Shown here piece after piece: positions 16,015 through 23,908 of a stretch of 64,000 nt of DNA. Source of the stretch: JAKAGZ01 sp035266865 (GTDB lineage: Bacteria > Bacteroidota > Ignavibacteria > Ignavibacteriales > Ignavibacteriaceae); NCBI GenBank assembly GCA_035266865.1, contig DATFMR010000141.1:41079-105078 (forward strand), written 5' to 3'. Under the pieces are notes generated by a model. It was not told where the DNA came from and did not search any database. It worked only from the letters and a program-made list of their open reading frames with translations. Both the position numbers and the translations under genes were made by a program. The stretch's first letter is position 1; the number at the start of each line of letters is the position of its first letter.

Positions 16015-16713
16015 ATGAAGAAAATATTCGCTCTAATTTTCTTATTAAACGTTTTGATGTCTGCTCAAGTTCAATTTTCAAAAGTAACTTTTAATGAAGC
16101 TGAAGCATTAGCAAAGAGTGAAAATAAAAAAATATTAATAGATTTCTACACGGATTGGTGTGTCCCTTGCAAAGAATTGGATAAATATATTTTTGAAGAT
16201 TCGACAATTGGTAAATATATAAATACAAACTATATCTCTTTACAATTAAATGCTGAGTCAGATTATGGTAGAAATGTTGGTAAAAAGCTCGATCTTCAAG
16301 AAGCATATCCTACTGTAATATTCATAACCTCAGATGGAAAAGAAATAGACAGAATTGTTGGTTTAATTTCTTCCAATGAATACTTCCAGAAAATTAGAGA
16401 TTACACTAAAAACATAAACACTTTTGCCGAGTTGCTGAAAAAAGAAAAGAATGATAATAGTGATTCATTGAAATACAAAATTGCCATAAAATTTTTTGAA
16501 AGAGGAAAGTTCAAAAAAGCAATCGATTATTATCAATCATTAGTGAAATCTAAAAATTTCAATTTGGATGGCTCTATTTATTATAGAATAGGTTATTGTT
16601 ATTCATTGTTAGGGAATACAGAATACGCAAAAAGATATATTAAAAAGGCAATAAATAAAAATCCTTCTCAAAAATACTATAAAGAGTTTTTAGAAAAATT
16701 CGATATAAAATAA
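16015..16713 (+). CDS. Exported thioredoxin-fold protein with C-terminal TPR-like region
   Basis: A 232-residue protein with a signal peptide (1-17, cleaved near MSA-QVQ). The thioredoxin fold covers about 25-135: FYTDWCVPCKELDKYIFED has the redox pair Cys49-x-x-Cys52 and the DUF255/thioredoxin_7 style EDxxIGKYINxNY segment; the cis-Pro block is EAYPTVIFI. Residues about 150-230 are helical and contain a TPR-like pair (FKKAIDYYQSLVKS, YCYSLLGNTEYAKRYIKKAI). It probably reduces or isomerises disulphides in periplasmic partners. Only eight bases separate its stop from an attC-like inverted repeat, as expected for a gene cassette. Start chosen for AGAGATAAGG upstream. Confidence 0.8.
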   Translation: MKKIFALIFLLNVLMSAQVQFSKVTFNEAEALAKSENKKILIDFYTDWCVPCKELDKYIFEDSTIGKYINTNYISLQLNAESDYGRNVGKKLDLQEAYPTVIFITSDGKEIDRIVGLISSNEYFQKIRDYTKNINTFAELLKKEKNDNSDSLKYKIAIKFFERGKFKKAIDYYQSLVKSKNFNLDGSIYYRIGYCYSLLGNTEYAKRYIKKAINKNPSQKYYKEFLEKFDIK

Positions 16714-16720
16714 AAAACGG

Positions 16721-16964
16721 TATAACAAACGCCTCAACACCGACCGCATAATCGGCTTGGCATAATTTCAGTTTTTGGTGTTTGTGTTTTCCCCGCCGTT
16801 GGCGGGGCAGGCTGTTCGGCATTTTGTTCGACGGAGTTTAAGTAAATAACATTCTTGCAAACTGTACTTACAAAGAAAGCTAAGCCCAGTTTGCCAAACT
16901 ATCGGTAGTTTCGTTCTAACTTAGTTTCTTGTTTTGGGCGGCGGGTTAGGCGCAACGTCGTTAT
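16721..16964. repeat. attC-like imperfect inverted repeat (possible integron cassette recombination site)
   Basis: The left arm begins TATAACAAACGCCTCAA (16721-16737) and the right arm contains GGGTTAGGCGCAACGTCGTTAT-type sequence (16943-16964) with a GTTAGGC core (16945-16951, matching GTTRRRY). The arms (16722-16746 and 16939-16964) pair for about 24 positions with several unpaired single bases, the feature that orients attC sites. The left-arm start agrees with my recollection of Vibrio-type repeats. Inside are CCCCGCC/GGCGGGG (16791-16807) and GCAAACTG/CAGTTTGC arms. At about 240 bp it is longer than most attC sites, and no integrase is in the window. It is flanked by short accessory genes. 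Confidence 0.5.
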
Positions 16965-16987
16965 TTTTACAAAATAAAAGCTTATCA

Positions 16988-17188
16988 ATGAAAAAATATT
17001 ATACAATCCTATTAACCATATTTTCTATTTCTGGGATTTACGATCAGAGCAATTATACTGCTATTAAATATACAGATCCTTATAGCAGTTATGACCAATT
17101 CAATAATTATAATCCTAAATCCATAGATTTTAGTAAAGAATTTTATAAACAAAGTGTTTGGGTTTTGTTAAATGAAGAAAAAGCTTAA
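16988..17188 (+). CDS. Small exported protein, unknown
   Basis: A 66-residue ORF with a signal-peptide-like N-terminus (MKKYYTILLTIFSISG) and a Tyr/Asn/Ser-rich body. I chose the ATG at 16988 because a longer frame from 16934 would run through the attC-like repeat. It overlaps the arginase-family gene by 17 bases. No family recognised. It may be a truncated gene whose 3' part was replaced by the arginase gene. Confidence 0.4.
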   Translation: MKKYYTILLTIFSISGIYDQSNYTAIKYTDPYSSYDQFNNYNPKSIDFSKEFYKQSVWVLLNEEKA

Positions 17189-17990
17189 TTTATTCATACC
17201 TCAATGGCAAGGTTCTGGATATACAAAAGAATTATATTACGGTGCAATAGCTCTAAAAAATTATATTGAAAAGAAAAATATATTTTTTACCAGCATTAAT
17301 GTTTCACAATTAACTAAATTAAAAGAAAAAAATAACATCATAGGATATGATGTAATATGTGAGCAACTAGGATTAATTAGGGCTACATTAGATGAAGAAA
17401 AACCGGACAAAATATTTACGATAGGAGGGGGTTGTGGAATAGAAATACCAATAATCTCTTACCTGTCAGAACAGATAAATGATCTGAAGATAATTTGGTT
17501 TGATGCACATGGAGATATTAACTCACCAGAAAACTCCAAAAGCAAATATTTTCATGGAATGCCGTTAAGATTTTTACTAGAAGATATAGACAGGAATATA
17601 ATTTCGGAGGGGGCAAAAAGAATATCCAAAGCAAACTTACTATTGTTGGGAACTAGAGATCTTGATAAGGAAGAAGAAAATTACATTCAAAATAATGGCA
17701 TTAATATGATAAGTGTAGTTGAATACAGAATGAACGATAAGGAAATAATGAATTTAACTGAAGAAAAAATATATTTACATATTGATTTAGATGTTATTGA
17801 TCCGGGAACCTATCAAAACGTAAAATGTCCAGCCAAGGAAGGTTTTAAAATAGAAGAGATTGTGGAAATAGTAAAGATGATAAAAGGAAAAAATGAGCTT
17901 ATTGGAATAAGCATATTAGAGAATACAGAAAAAAATAATGAAGAAATAGAGAAGCTAAAAGAAATAACTGAATATGGCATAGAATTGTAA
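17172..17990 (+). CDS. Arginase/ureohydrolase-family protein with altered metal site
   Basis: A 272-residue cytoplasmic protein of the arginase, agmatinase and formiminoglutamase fold. Metal-binding motifs: DAHGD (111-115) and HIDLDVID (203-210, with Asp205 and Asp207) are intact. The first motif, normally GGDHS with a Mn-binding His, is GGGCGIE (85-91), so His is replaced by Cys88. The usual TPEPGG loop near the end is KCPAKEGF. The family hydrolyses guanidino or formimino groups; the substrate here cannot be named and the Cys ligand may mean altered chemistry. The gene is AT-rich with many AAA, ATA and AGA codons, overlaps the small ORF before it and lies in the cassette-like segment. Confidence 0.8.
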   Translation: MKKKLNLFIPQWQGSGYTKELYYGAIALKNYIEKKNIFFTSINVSQLTKLKEKNNIIGYDVICEQLGLIRATLDEEKPDKIFTIGGGCGIEIPIISYLSEQINDLKIIWFDAHGDINSPENSKSKYFHGMPLRFLLEDIDRNIISEGAKRISKANLLLLGTRDLDKEEENYIQNNGINMISVVEYRMNDKEIMNLTEEKIYLHIDLDVIDPGTYQNVKCPAKEGFKIEEIVEIVKMIKGKNELIGISILENTEKNNEEIEKLKEITEYGIEL

Positions 17991-18010
17991 ACATAACTTG
18001 CAAATCAATC

Positions 18011-18036
18011 GGGCGCCGCTTATCGGCAACGCCGTC
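18011..18036. repeat. GC-rich stem-loop after the arginase gene
   Basis: GGCGCCG and CGG-CAA-CGCC pair around CTTAT in an otherwise AT-rich spacer. It stands where a second cassette-end repeat would be expected, but no GTTRRRY core is seen, so it may be a remnant or an unrelated hairpin. Confidence 0.25.
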
Positions 18037-18055
18037 AAATTGTATAGGAAAAAAA

Positions 18056-18427
18056 GTGGAAAATTTAATTATCGTTTTCGGTGTACTATTCCTGGCTGCC
18101 GGAGTTAGTTTTTTTGTAAAGCCGGACTATATCTTCGAATTCTTAAGAAAAGAAGCCAATAATATCAATCTCCAGATTTTAGCAATCACTGTAAGGCTGC
18201 TCCTCGGATTTCTTTTAATTTATTTTGCCAATTCCTCACGGTATCCAAACACAATTGCCGCTATTGGCTGGTTTATTATTTTGGCTGCAATCGTATTATT
18301 GTTAATGGGAAGGAAAAGCTTTCAAAGACTTATTGCATGGGCTTTGAACTTTTTTAAACCTTACAGAATGGTTGGCGGGCTTGTAGCCATTCTATTTGGT
18401 ATGTTTCTTATCTACGCATTTATATAA
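18056..18427 (+). CDS. Small four-helix membrane protein, unknown (DUF2065-like size)
   Basis: A 123-residue protein starting with GTG (AGGA seven bases upstream) and made almost entirely of four hydrophobic helices: LIIVFGVLFLAAGVSFFV, ITVRLLLGFLLIYFA, IAAIGWFIILAAIVLLLMG and MVGGLVAILFGMFLIYAFI. It sits in the inner membrane. Similar small proteins are common and mostly uncharacterised; no catalytic residues stand out. Codon use is more like the core genes than the arginase gene before it. Confidence 0.7.
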   Translation: MENLIIVFGVLFLAAGVSFFVKPDYIFEFLRKEANNINLQILAITVRLLLGFLLIYFANSSRYPNTIAAIGWFIILAAIVLLLMGRKSFQRLIAWALNFFKPYRMVGGLVAILFGMFLIYAFI

Positions 18428-18450
18428 CCTTTAATAAGAATTTTCTAAAG

Positions 18451-18654
18451 ATGATATTACTAATCTTTTTTCTCCTTTCGGGTATATTATTCGGTCAAGA
18501 CTTGAAATTAAACTGGGATGAAAATGTAAATTTTTCTGATTTATATTAACATTATGAATATTTTCATAAATAAGACAAAGTAATTGGAATAGTAATTTTT
18601 ATTCTATCATTGATTTTTATATTATTTACATTCAGGAAAAATAAACCAGAATAG
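18451..18654 (+). pseudogene. Decayed gene for a small exported membrane protein
   Basis: An ATG at 18451 opens a signal peptide (MILLIFFLLSGILFGQ) and 32 codons, then TAA (18547). The same frame continues with seven sense codons, a second TAA (18571), and a clear transmembrane helix (VIGIVIFILSLIFILFTF) with a basic tail before TAG at 18652. Both halves are in one frame, so two nonsense mutations in a ~65-residue gene explain the pattern best. The weak AAAG ribosome binding site is still present. Confidence 0.55.
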
Positions 18655-19029
18655 ATAGTTCTTATCTAATAGACAATAATTTTCTGTAATTGATCAGTCA
18701 TTCTGAATTAATATAATTCAAAATTACTATTTAAAAATTAATATTGTTGAAATAATGAACAGTTTGAGAAGTCATATTAAATATTTCGGCTTTATTTATT
18801 CTAAAATTTTTGTATTTCTTGACATTAGTTAATTTAATCCATTAAGTTGTATTTACAATATACCAACTATTGATTACTGGACCTTATTGGGGGCAACTGG
18901 TTTAGTATCTTTTTTATAATGTCCTATCTCTTTCTTTCCCTTTAAGGCGCAGCAATAAATAAAAGCTGTGCGGATTATTAATGTCTTCCATAAGATTTAA
19001 TCATTTTTCAAACTTACCGCGGGGGTAGT
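18655..19029. other. Intergenic region (375 bp)
   Basis: AT-rich spacer that should contain the promoter of the lipoprotein gene. A TTGACA occurs near 18820 with only a weak TTAAGT 17 bases later. A stem GCGCAGC/GCTGTGC near 18947-18973 with one mismatch could form in the leader. No ORF of note. Confidence 0.35.
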
Positions 19030-19482
19030 ATGAAAAAATCAATTTATTTTTTATTTATTATTCTAGCATTTTCATTTGCATTTTTATATCAGGGTTGCGG
19101 TAATGATGACAATCCTGTTAGTGGCGGTGTCGGTTCAACTACTGTAACCGGTACATTGACAATACCCGCTGCCGCACCAGGTAAAACGGTCATTGTTATT
19201 ATTGATAGTGATAGAGACGGTGATAATGGGTTTCTGTATTCAGCAACCGGTACTGTAGGTTCCGGCACATCAGGTACATACACTTTCAACAATATAGCAA
19301 ATGGAACTTATTATATTTACGCTGTTGTTTTTATAGTAGGCAATACAAATACAGGTCCTCAAAGTGGAGATTATCTCGGGTTTTATGGAGGTACAATAAA
19401 TAATCCACCTAATAGTGCAAACGCTACTGTACCTTCATCAGGAAGTGTTACGTTCAATATAAATCTTCAGGTTATGACTTAA
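19030..19482 (+). CDS. Lipoprotein with beta-sandwich (prealbumin-like) domain
   Basis: A 150-residue protein. The signal peptide ends in a lipobox-like LYQGC, so Cys23 is probably lipidated; GNDDNPV follows, a common spacer after lipidation in this group. The rest is Gly/Thr/Asn-rich beta sequence with a TGTLTIPAAAPGKTVIVIIDSD...YTFNNIANGTYYIYAVV pattern in short pieces, like carboxypeptidase-regulatory or transthyretin-type domains. It is likely anchored in the envelope. No enzyme motifs. Ribosome binding site GGGGGTAG precedes the ATG. Confidence 0.75.
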   Translation: MKKSIYFLFIILAFSFAFLYQGCGNDDNPVSGGVGSTTVTGTLTIPAAAPGKTVIVIIDSDRDGDNGFLYSATGTVGSGTSGTYTFNNIANGTYYIYAVVFIVGNTNTGPQSGDYLGFYGGTINNPPNSANATVPSSGSVTFNINLQVMT

Positions 19483-19790
19483 TTTATTTTGTGTCATAGA
19501 ATATAAAAGTATTATCAAAATAAATTGAATTCATAGATTCAGTCATAAATAACCGGTAATTTGAAGATTAAGGCCATTTAGCAATTAAATTATTACCCAC
19601 AGGAAATGGATTGTGGGTAAGTATGTTATAATAGACAGGCTATATAACAGCAAAAATCACTATTATTTTAAAGAAATTTAAATAAATCTTGCGTTGAATA
19701 AAGCGACTTCTTATATTCACTAGCCAAACAAAATCAATTCAATTTTAGTAGCCGTAGTTTAACTATCATTAAATAAATCAGGAGTTCGTT
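19483..19790. other. Intergenic region with perfect nine-base hairpin
   Basis: TTACCCACA at 19593-19601 pairs perfectly with TGTGGGTAA at 19612-19620 around a 10-base loop. No T run follows on either strand, so a simple terminator is unlikely; it may be a protein-binding palindrome or an mRNA-end structure. The DinB-like gene's promoter should lie after it. Nothing else seen. Confidence 0.4.
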
Positions 19791-20375
19791 ATGAAAAAGC
19801 TTTTTCAAATGCTTTTTGTCGTTCTGTTGTGTACTATGATGTTCGGTAATTTATCTGCACAGGATATGTCTGATAAAATGGACGACATGTCACAATCATC
19901 GCTTGCAAAATTGGTCTCTGGCGATTTAATGGGGACTTCCAAAAAAGTAATGGACCTGGCAGACGCAATGCCGGCTGAAGATTTCAACTGGAGGCCGGAA
20001 GAGGGAGTCAGGTCAGTCAGTGAGGTTTATGTACACATTGCAGCCAGTAATTATTTTATACTTTCATTCCTTGGTGCAAAAATGCCGGATAATCTTAAAC
20101 CAGATTCCGAAAATGAAGATCTTGAAAAAACAATGACCGGCAAAAAGGAAGTTATGGATTTTTTGCATAAATCATTTGCAGATGCTGAAAAATTCCTGGC
20201 CGGTTACAGTGACACCGACTTCGATACAGAAGTTAAATTACCTTTTGGAAAATTTACAAAAGGTCAGTTGCTAATGCTTGCGGCAACACATGTCCATGAG
20301 CATTTAGGGCAGGCAATTGCATACGCAAGAACAAATCATATTACTCCGCCCTGGTCAAGAAAATCAGGCAATTAA
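19791..20375 (+). CDS. Exported DinB-family protein
   Basis: A 194-residue protein: signal peptide (1-23, ending LSAQ), a short linker, then a DinB-like four-helix bundle. The metal-binding histidines typical of the fold are visible: the first in YVHIAASNYF and the pair in HVHEHLGQAIAY near the C-terminus. NWRPEEGVRSVSEVY is the usual DinB pattern before the first His. Most DinB proteins are cytoplasmic thiol-transferase relatives; export is a frequent variant in Bacteroidota-like bacteria. The substrate is unknown. A clear terminator follows, so it is a single-gene unit. Confidence 0.85.
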   Translation: MKKLFQMLFVVLLCTMMFGNLSAQDMSDKMDDMSQSSLAKLVSGDLMGTSKKVMDLADAMPAEDFNWRPEEGVRSVSEVYVHIAASNYFILSFLGAKMPDNLKPDSENEDLEKTMTGKKEVMDFLHKSFADAEKFLAGYSDTDFDTEVKLPFGKFTKGQLLMLAATHVHEHLGQAIAYARTNHITPPWSRKSGN

Positions 20376-20386
20376 TCCTTTTTTGA

Positions 20387-20416
20387 AATAATCCCGGCTC
20401 CGGCCGGGATTATTTT
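20387..20416 (+). terminator. Rho-independent terminator
   Basis: AATAATCCCGGC and GCCGGGATTATT form a perfect 12-base stem with a four-base loop, ending in TT. It lies 11 bases after the DinB-like stop codon. Confidence 0.8.
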
Positions 20417-20528
20417 ATTAATTCAAAATGGCATATTAATCTAATATTCTCGTCTAGATATGAAAATTTTTTTTTGAGAAAGCAGCTCGTGGCCAAAAAA
20501 AATCTAATAATTTTATACAAAGGGAAAT

Positions 20529-21506
20529 ATGAAAGTTAAAAATTTAATATTACTACTAATAATTCTGATCAGTTCAAATAATTTAATTGCTCAGGATATA
20601 GAAGGCAGTAAAGATCATCCTTTGATAACCCGTTATCCAAATTCAAATATTCTTTACTACGATGAACAGGATTATAATATGTATTCCATTGCAACGGGCC
20701 CGGTAACCGGATATAGAACTATAAGCGACTGGCTTGATGTTGAAGGAAAGTTTACAAGAATTTATTACGAGCTCGAAGACAATACAACGATAACTCAAAT
20801 TTTCGCTAATTATCAGAAGGCTCTGGAGAAGGCTGGATTCGAAATCATTGCAAAAGGTTTGAACAAAGATAGAAATGTTGGTAAAAATGTCGGGGGAGCT
20901 TCCTGGTTAGGAGTTTTTTATGCAAAAAATTCATATCCTACTAGTTCAAATATTTTAATGGGTTCGGGGTCTTCAACCGTCGGCGGAAGCTGTTTTATTG
21001 CCGGAAAATTAACTAAAGGGGGAGGAACTGCTTACGTTATAATTGGAGGAAGAGAATACAGCGATCAAAAGAAAATATACATGATAGACATCGTTGAAGA
21101 AACAAAAATGGATGATGATCTCATTACAATTAATGCTGATGAAATGCTGAAAGGATTAAGGAACGACGGGAAAATAGCACTTTACGGAATTTATTTCGAT
21201 TTTGATAAAGCAGAAGTTAAACCGGAATCAGAATCAACGTTAATTGAAATCGCTCAATTATTAAAGAAAAATCCATCGATAAATCTTTATGTGGTAGGCC
21301 ATACGGATATGAAAGGGTCACTTGAATATAATATCAATCTTTCTAAAAATCGTGCAAATTCTGTCGTTAGTGAATTAGTAAAAAAATATGGAATTACTCA
21401 AAACCGTCTAAGCGGTCATGGAGTTGGGCCTCTTTCGCCCATCTCTACTAATAGTACTGAAGATGGAAGGAAACTTAACAGGAGAGTTGAGTTGATATTA
21501 AAATAA
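20529..21506 (+). CDS. OmpA-family envelope protein with N-terminal DUF4892-like domain
   Basis: A 325-residue protein. A signal peptide (1-22) is followed by an N-terminal domain (about 25-190) with EGSKDHPLITRYPNSNI and Tyr-rich segments, resembling DUF4892, then a C-terminal OmpA/peptidoglycan-binding domain (about 210-325). The latter shows YFDFDKAEVKPES, VVGHTDMKGSLEYNINLSK, RANSV and DGRKLNRRVEL; Asp and Arg residues that bind diaminopimelate are present. It should tether the outer envelope to peptidoglycan from the periplasm. Own promoter presumed in the 112-base gap after the terminator. Confidence 0.88.
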   Translation: MKVKNLILLLIILISSNNLIAQDIEGSKDHPLITRYPNSNILYYDEQDYNMYSIATGPVTGYRTISDWLDVEGKFTRIYYELEDNTTITQIFANYQKALEKAGFEIIAKGLNKDRNVGKNVGGASWLGVFYAKNSYPTSSNILMGSGSSTVGGSCFIAGKLTKGGGTAYVIIGGREYSDQKKIYMIDIVEETKMDDDLITINADEMLKGLRNDGKIALYGIYFDFDKAEVKPESESTLIEIAQLLKKNPSINLYVVGHTDMKGSLEYNINLSKNRANSVVSELVKKYGITQNRLSGHGVGPLSPISTNSTEDGRKLNRRVELILK

Positions 21507-21565
21507 ATTCTCGTTACAGAATATTTGGATAAAATAGTTTTTCGAAAATTATTGGTTGATGATTT

Positions 21566-21934
21566 ATGAATGTATTAATAAAACCCACTAGTTTATTACT
21601 GTATCTGTTGGGAATTTTTAATTTCTTTTTCATAGGAGCATTATTTGCTAAGTTAGTTGGATCTGGTGAAGGACAGGGATTGGCTTCAGGAGCAATTGTT
21701 GTAGGCTATGGTTTATTATTTGCTTTTTTGGCTCTAATTGGGTCAATTCTTTTTGTTTATTTTGCAAAACACAGCGCGGTTGTTCTTATTAATAAAATTT
21801 TGCTTGTTGTTTTTATAATTGCAGCTGTAATTTTAACTATTAGAATTATAAATCTTAATCAGAAACAAGAAATACAAAAAAAAGAAAATCGCCAAAAAAT
21901 AACTTCTCCTCCTGCAATTTTAATTTATAATTAG
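21566..21934 (+). CDS. Small membrane protein, unknown
   Basis: A 122-residue protein with three hydrophobic helices (about 9-30, 40-66, 73-93) and a Lys/Glu/Gln-rich C-terminal tail that probably lies in the cytoplasm. No family recognised. It lies 59 bases after the OmpA-family gene and 28 bases before a GNAT gene on the same strand, so they may be cotranscribed. Confidence 0.6.
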   Translation: MNVLIKPTSLLLYLLGIFNFFFIGALFAKLVGSGEGQGLASGAIVVGYGLLFAFLALIGSILFVYFAKHSAVVLINKILLVVFIIAAVILTIRIINLNQKQEIQKKENRQKITSPPAILIYN

Positions 21935-21962
21935 TTTGAATTTTAGAAGCTAAAAAATTGTT

Positions 21963-22514
21963 ATGGAATTTTTCCTTTCATCAACCCGATTATTATTCAG
22001 AAAATGGGGGATTGATGACTTGTATTTTGCTGAAAAACTGTGGGGGAATAAAGAAGTAACAAAATATATCTCGGCTAATGGAAAATTCAGTTTTGAAGAA
22101 ATATCAAATCGTTTAAAAAATGAAATTGATACACAGGATAAATTTGGAATGCAGTACTGGCCGGTTTTTTTGAAAAGTAAAAACGAATTTATAGGCTGCT
22201 GCGGATTAAGACCTTATAATTCAGACAAAAATATTCTTGAATTAGGCGTTCACATTCTTCCAGAATTCTGGAGAAAAGGTTACGCTTCTGAAGCTCTGAA
22301 AGTTGTTATTTCATATGCTTTTAATTTTTTGAAAGTAAGTGGACTTTTTGCAGGCCATAATCCTGAAAATGAAATATCCGGAAAACTTCTGATAAAAAAT
22401 GGATTCGATTATACACACAATGAATTTTACGAGCCTACTGGATTGAATCACCCTTCTTATTTATTAACAAAGGAAAAATTTATCAATCTAAATCGCTGTG
22501 AATCTCAGGAATAA
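21963..22514 (+). CDS. GNAT acetyltransferase, RimJ/RimL type
   Basis: A 183-residue cytoplasmic protein whose organisation matches RimJ/RimL-like N-acetyltransferases: N-terminal STRLLFRKW, a central FIGCCGLRPY strand, the acetyl-CoA loop PEFWRKGYASEAL (R/Q-x-x-G-x-A), and the late HNPENEISGKLLIKNGF segment with the conserved Asn and GF. It would acetylate an amino group of a protein or small molecule; which is unknown. Confidence 0.88.
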   Translation: MEFFLSSTRLLFRKWGIDDLYFAEKLWGNKEVTKYISANGKFSFEEISNRLKNEIDTQDKFGMQYWPVFLKSKNEFIGCCGLRPYNSDKNILELGVHILPEFWRKGYASEALKVVISYAFNFLKVSGLFAGHNPENEISGKLLIKNGFDYTHNEFYEPTGLNHPSYLLTKEKFINLNRCESQE

Positions 22515-22749
22515 TTAAGTGCAGTGCAAATAAGAAATATTAATGAGAGCTCATTCAACCTAGAAAGGGGCATCAGTTTATGAATTAGGTAATAGATAAT
22601 TAAATATTAGTTGAATAAATGGCAAAAAATGCTGAAATTATCAAAATAGAGGACTTTTTCAAATAAATATTGCAAATATTGGCTTTTGGATTTAGCTTAT
22701 ATTTGTTAAATTTACTCCGATTATTAGTAACAATTGGAGTTAGTCATTT

Positions 22750-23370
22750 ATGGCAAAGAATTTTGTCTCTAATAAAGACGAAACTGTCAGAATGTTTGAA
22801 AGTGATTTCTTTGAGGCATTGTCAAAAGTCCATTTTACAGTGCCATTGTATATTTATGTTCCCGTAATAGCATATTTCCTTTACAGAACCATTGCAATTT
22901 ACGAGATGTCATTTGTTACAATAATTTCAATGATTTTTGTAGGAATTTTTATATGGACAATTACTGAATACACGTTGCATAGATTTATATTCCACTTTCC
23001 TGCAAAAACTAAATTTGGTAAAAAAATTCATTTCATATTTCATGGGGTGCATCACGACTACCCCAGCGATTCTAAAAGATTAGTTATGCCACCATCGGTA
23101 AGCATTCCGTTGGCGCTTATGTTCTATTTTCTGTTTGAAGCGATTTTCGGAGTTGTTTATGTAGCGCCGTTCTTTGTCGGATTTATAGCAGGATATCTGT
23201 TTTATGACTTAACTCATTATGCTATTCATCATTTTAATATGCATAGTAAGTTCTGGCTTGCTATAAAAAAGCACCACATAAAGCATCATTTTGAAAATTC
23301 TGAAAAGGGCTTTGGTGTGAGTTCTCCATTGTGGGACGAGATTGTTGGAACTAATTTTCCAAAAAAATAG
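22750..23370 (+). CDS. Membrane fatty acid hydroxylase (FA2H/Scs7-like)
   Basis: A 206-residue integral membrane di-iron hydroxylase with about four helices. The histidine clusters are HRFIFHF, HFIFHGVHHDYP, HYAIHHFNMH and KKHHIKHHF, matching the fatty acid 2-hydroxylase/sterol desaturase superfamily. The HGVHHDYPSDSKRLVMPP stretch is characteristic of fatty acid 2-hydroxylases that act on ceramide-type acyl chains. This suggests alpha-hydroxylation of membrane lipids, possibly sphingolipids. It has no obvious operon partner; the receiver gene follows 30 bases later. Confidence 0.85.
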   Translation: MAKNFVSNKDETVRMFESDFFEALSKVHFTVPLYIYVPVIAYFLYRTIAIYEMSFVTIISMIFVGIFIWTITEYTLHRFIFHFPAKTKFGKKIHFIFHGVHHDYPSDSKRLVMPPSVSIPLALMFYFLFEAIFGVVYVAPFFVGFIAGYLFYDLTHYAIHHFNMHSKFWLAIKKHHIKHHFENSEKGFGVSSPLWDEIVGTNFPKK

Positions 23371-23400
23371 TCTATTTATATTTTATCAGGATAAGATTTT

Positions 23401-23808
23401 ATGCATACTTTTGAGGAAAAAGGATCTCAAGAAGTCAGGAAAAAAATTCTTCTTATTGAAGATAATAATGATACCCAGCTTATATTTAAGGTTTATTTAA
23501 GAAGTCAATATGACATTGAAATTGCTGATACGGCGGAAAAGGGAATTGAGCTATTGAATAAAAATAAATATGATCTTCTGATACTGGATATAAACCTTCC
23601 GGGTAAACTGGATGGAAATGATGTTCTTAATGAGATTAATAAACAAAAAAACATTATTACTTGTCCGGTTCTTGTTGTAACAGCTTATACAATGAACAAT
23701 GATAAAGAAAATTTTCTATCACGAGGAGCTGATGGTTTCCTTTCCAAGCCTGTACTAAAATCCGATTTCCTCAACGAGGTAAATTCTTGCACCGCAATGG
23801 TCAGCTAA
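23401..23808 (+). CDS. Single-domain response regulator
   Basis: A 135-residue stand-alone receiver domain. Phosphoacceptor Asp lies in LLILDINLPG, the acidic pocket is IEDNND, the conserved Thr/Ser is in VVTAYT, and Lys in LSKPV. No output domain. It closely resembles in style the receiver at the end of the 34243 kinase (IEDQVD, VMDINLQG), so it may exchange phosphoryl groups with that kinase or another. Its location before the polysaccharide locus supports a regulatory link but does not prove it. Confidence 0.88.
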   Translation: MHTFEEKGSQEVRKKILLIEDNNDTQLIFKVYLRSQYDIEIADTAEKGIELLNKNKYDLLILDINLPGKLDGNDVLNEINKQKNIITCPVLVVTAYTMNNDKENFLSRGADGFLSKPVLKSDFLNEVNSCTAMVS

Positions 23809-23908
23809 TATTTTCTCTTCAACATAATCCTTAAAATTATTTATATTAATTATCAAAACGCTTCTTTTATGAAGGAGCTAACAATATTTTAAATTATTAT
23901 CCCAGTTT

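Noticed and set aside
16934..16987. Upstream extension of the small exported protein
   Set aside because: It would run through the arm of the attC-like repeat and has no signal peptide at its start; 16988 gives one.
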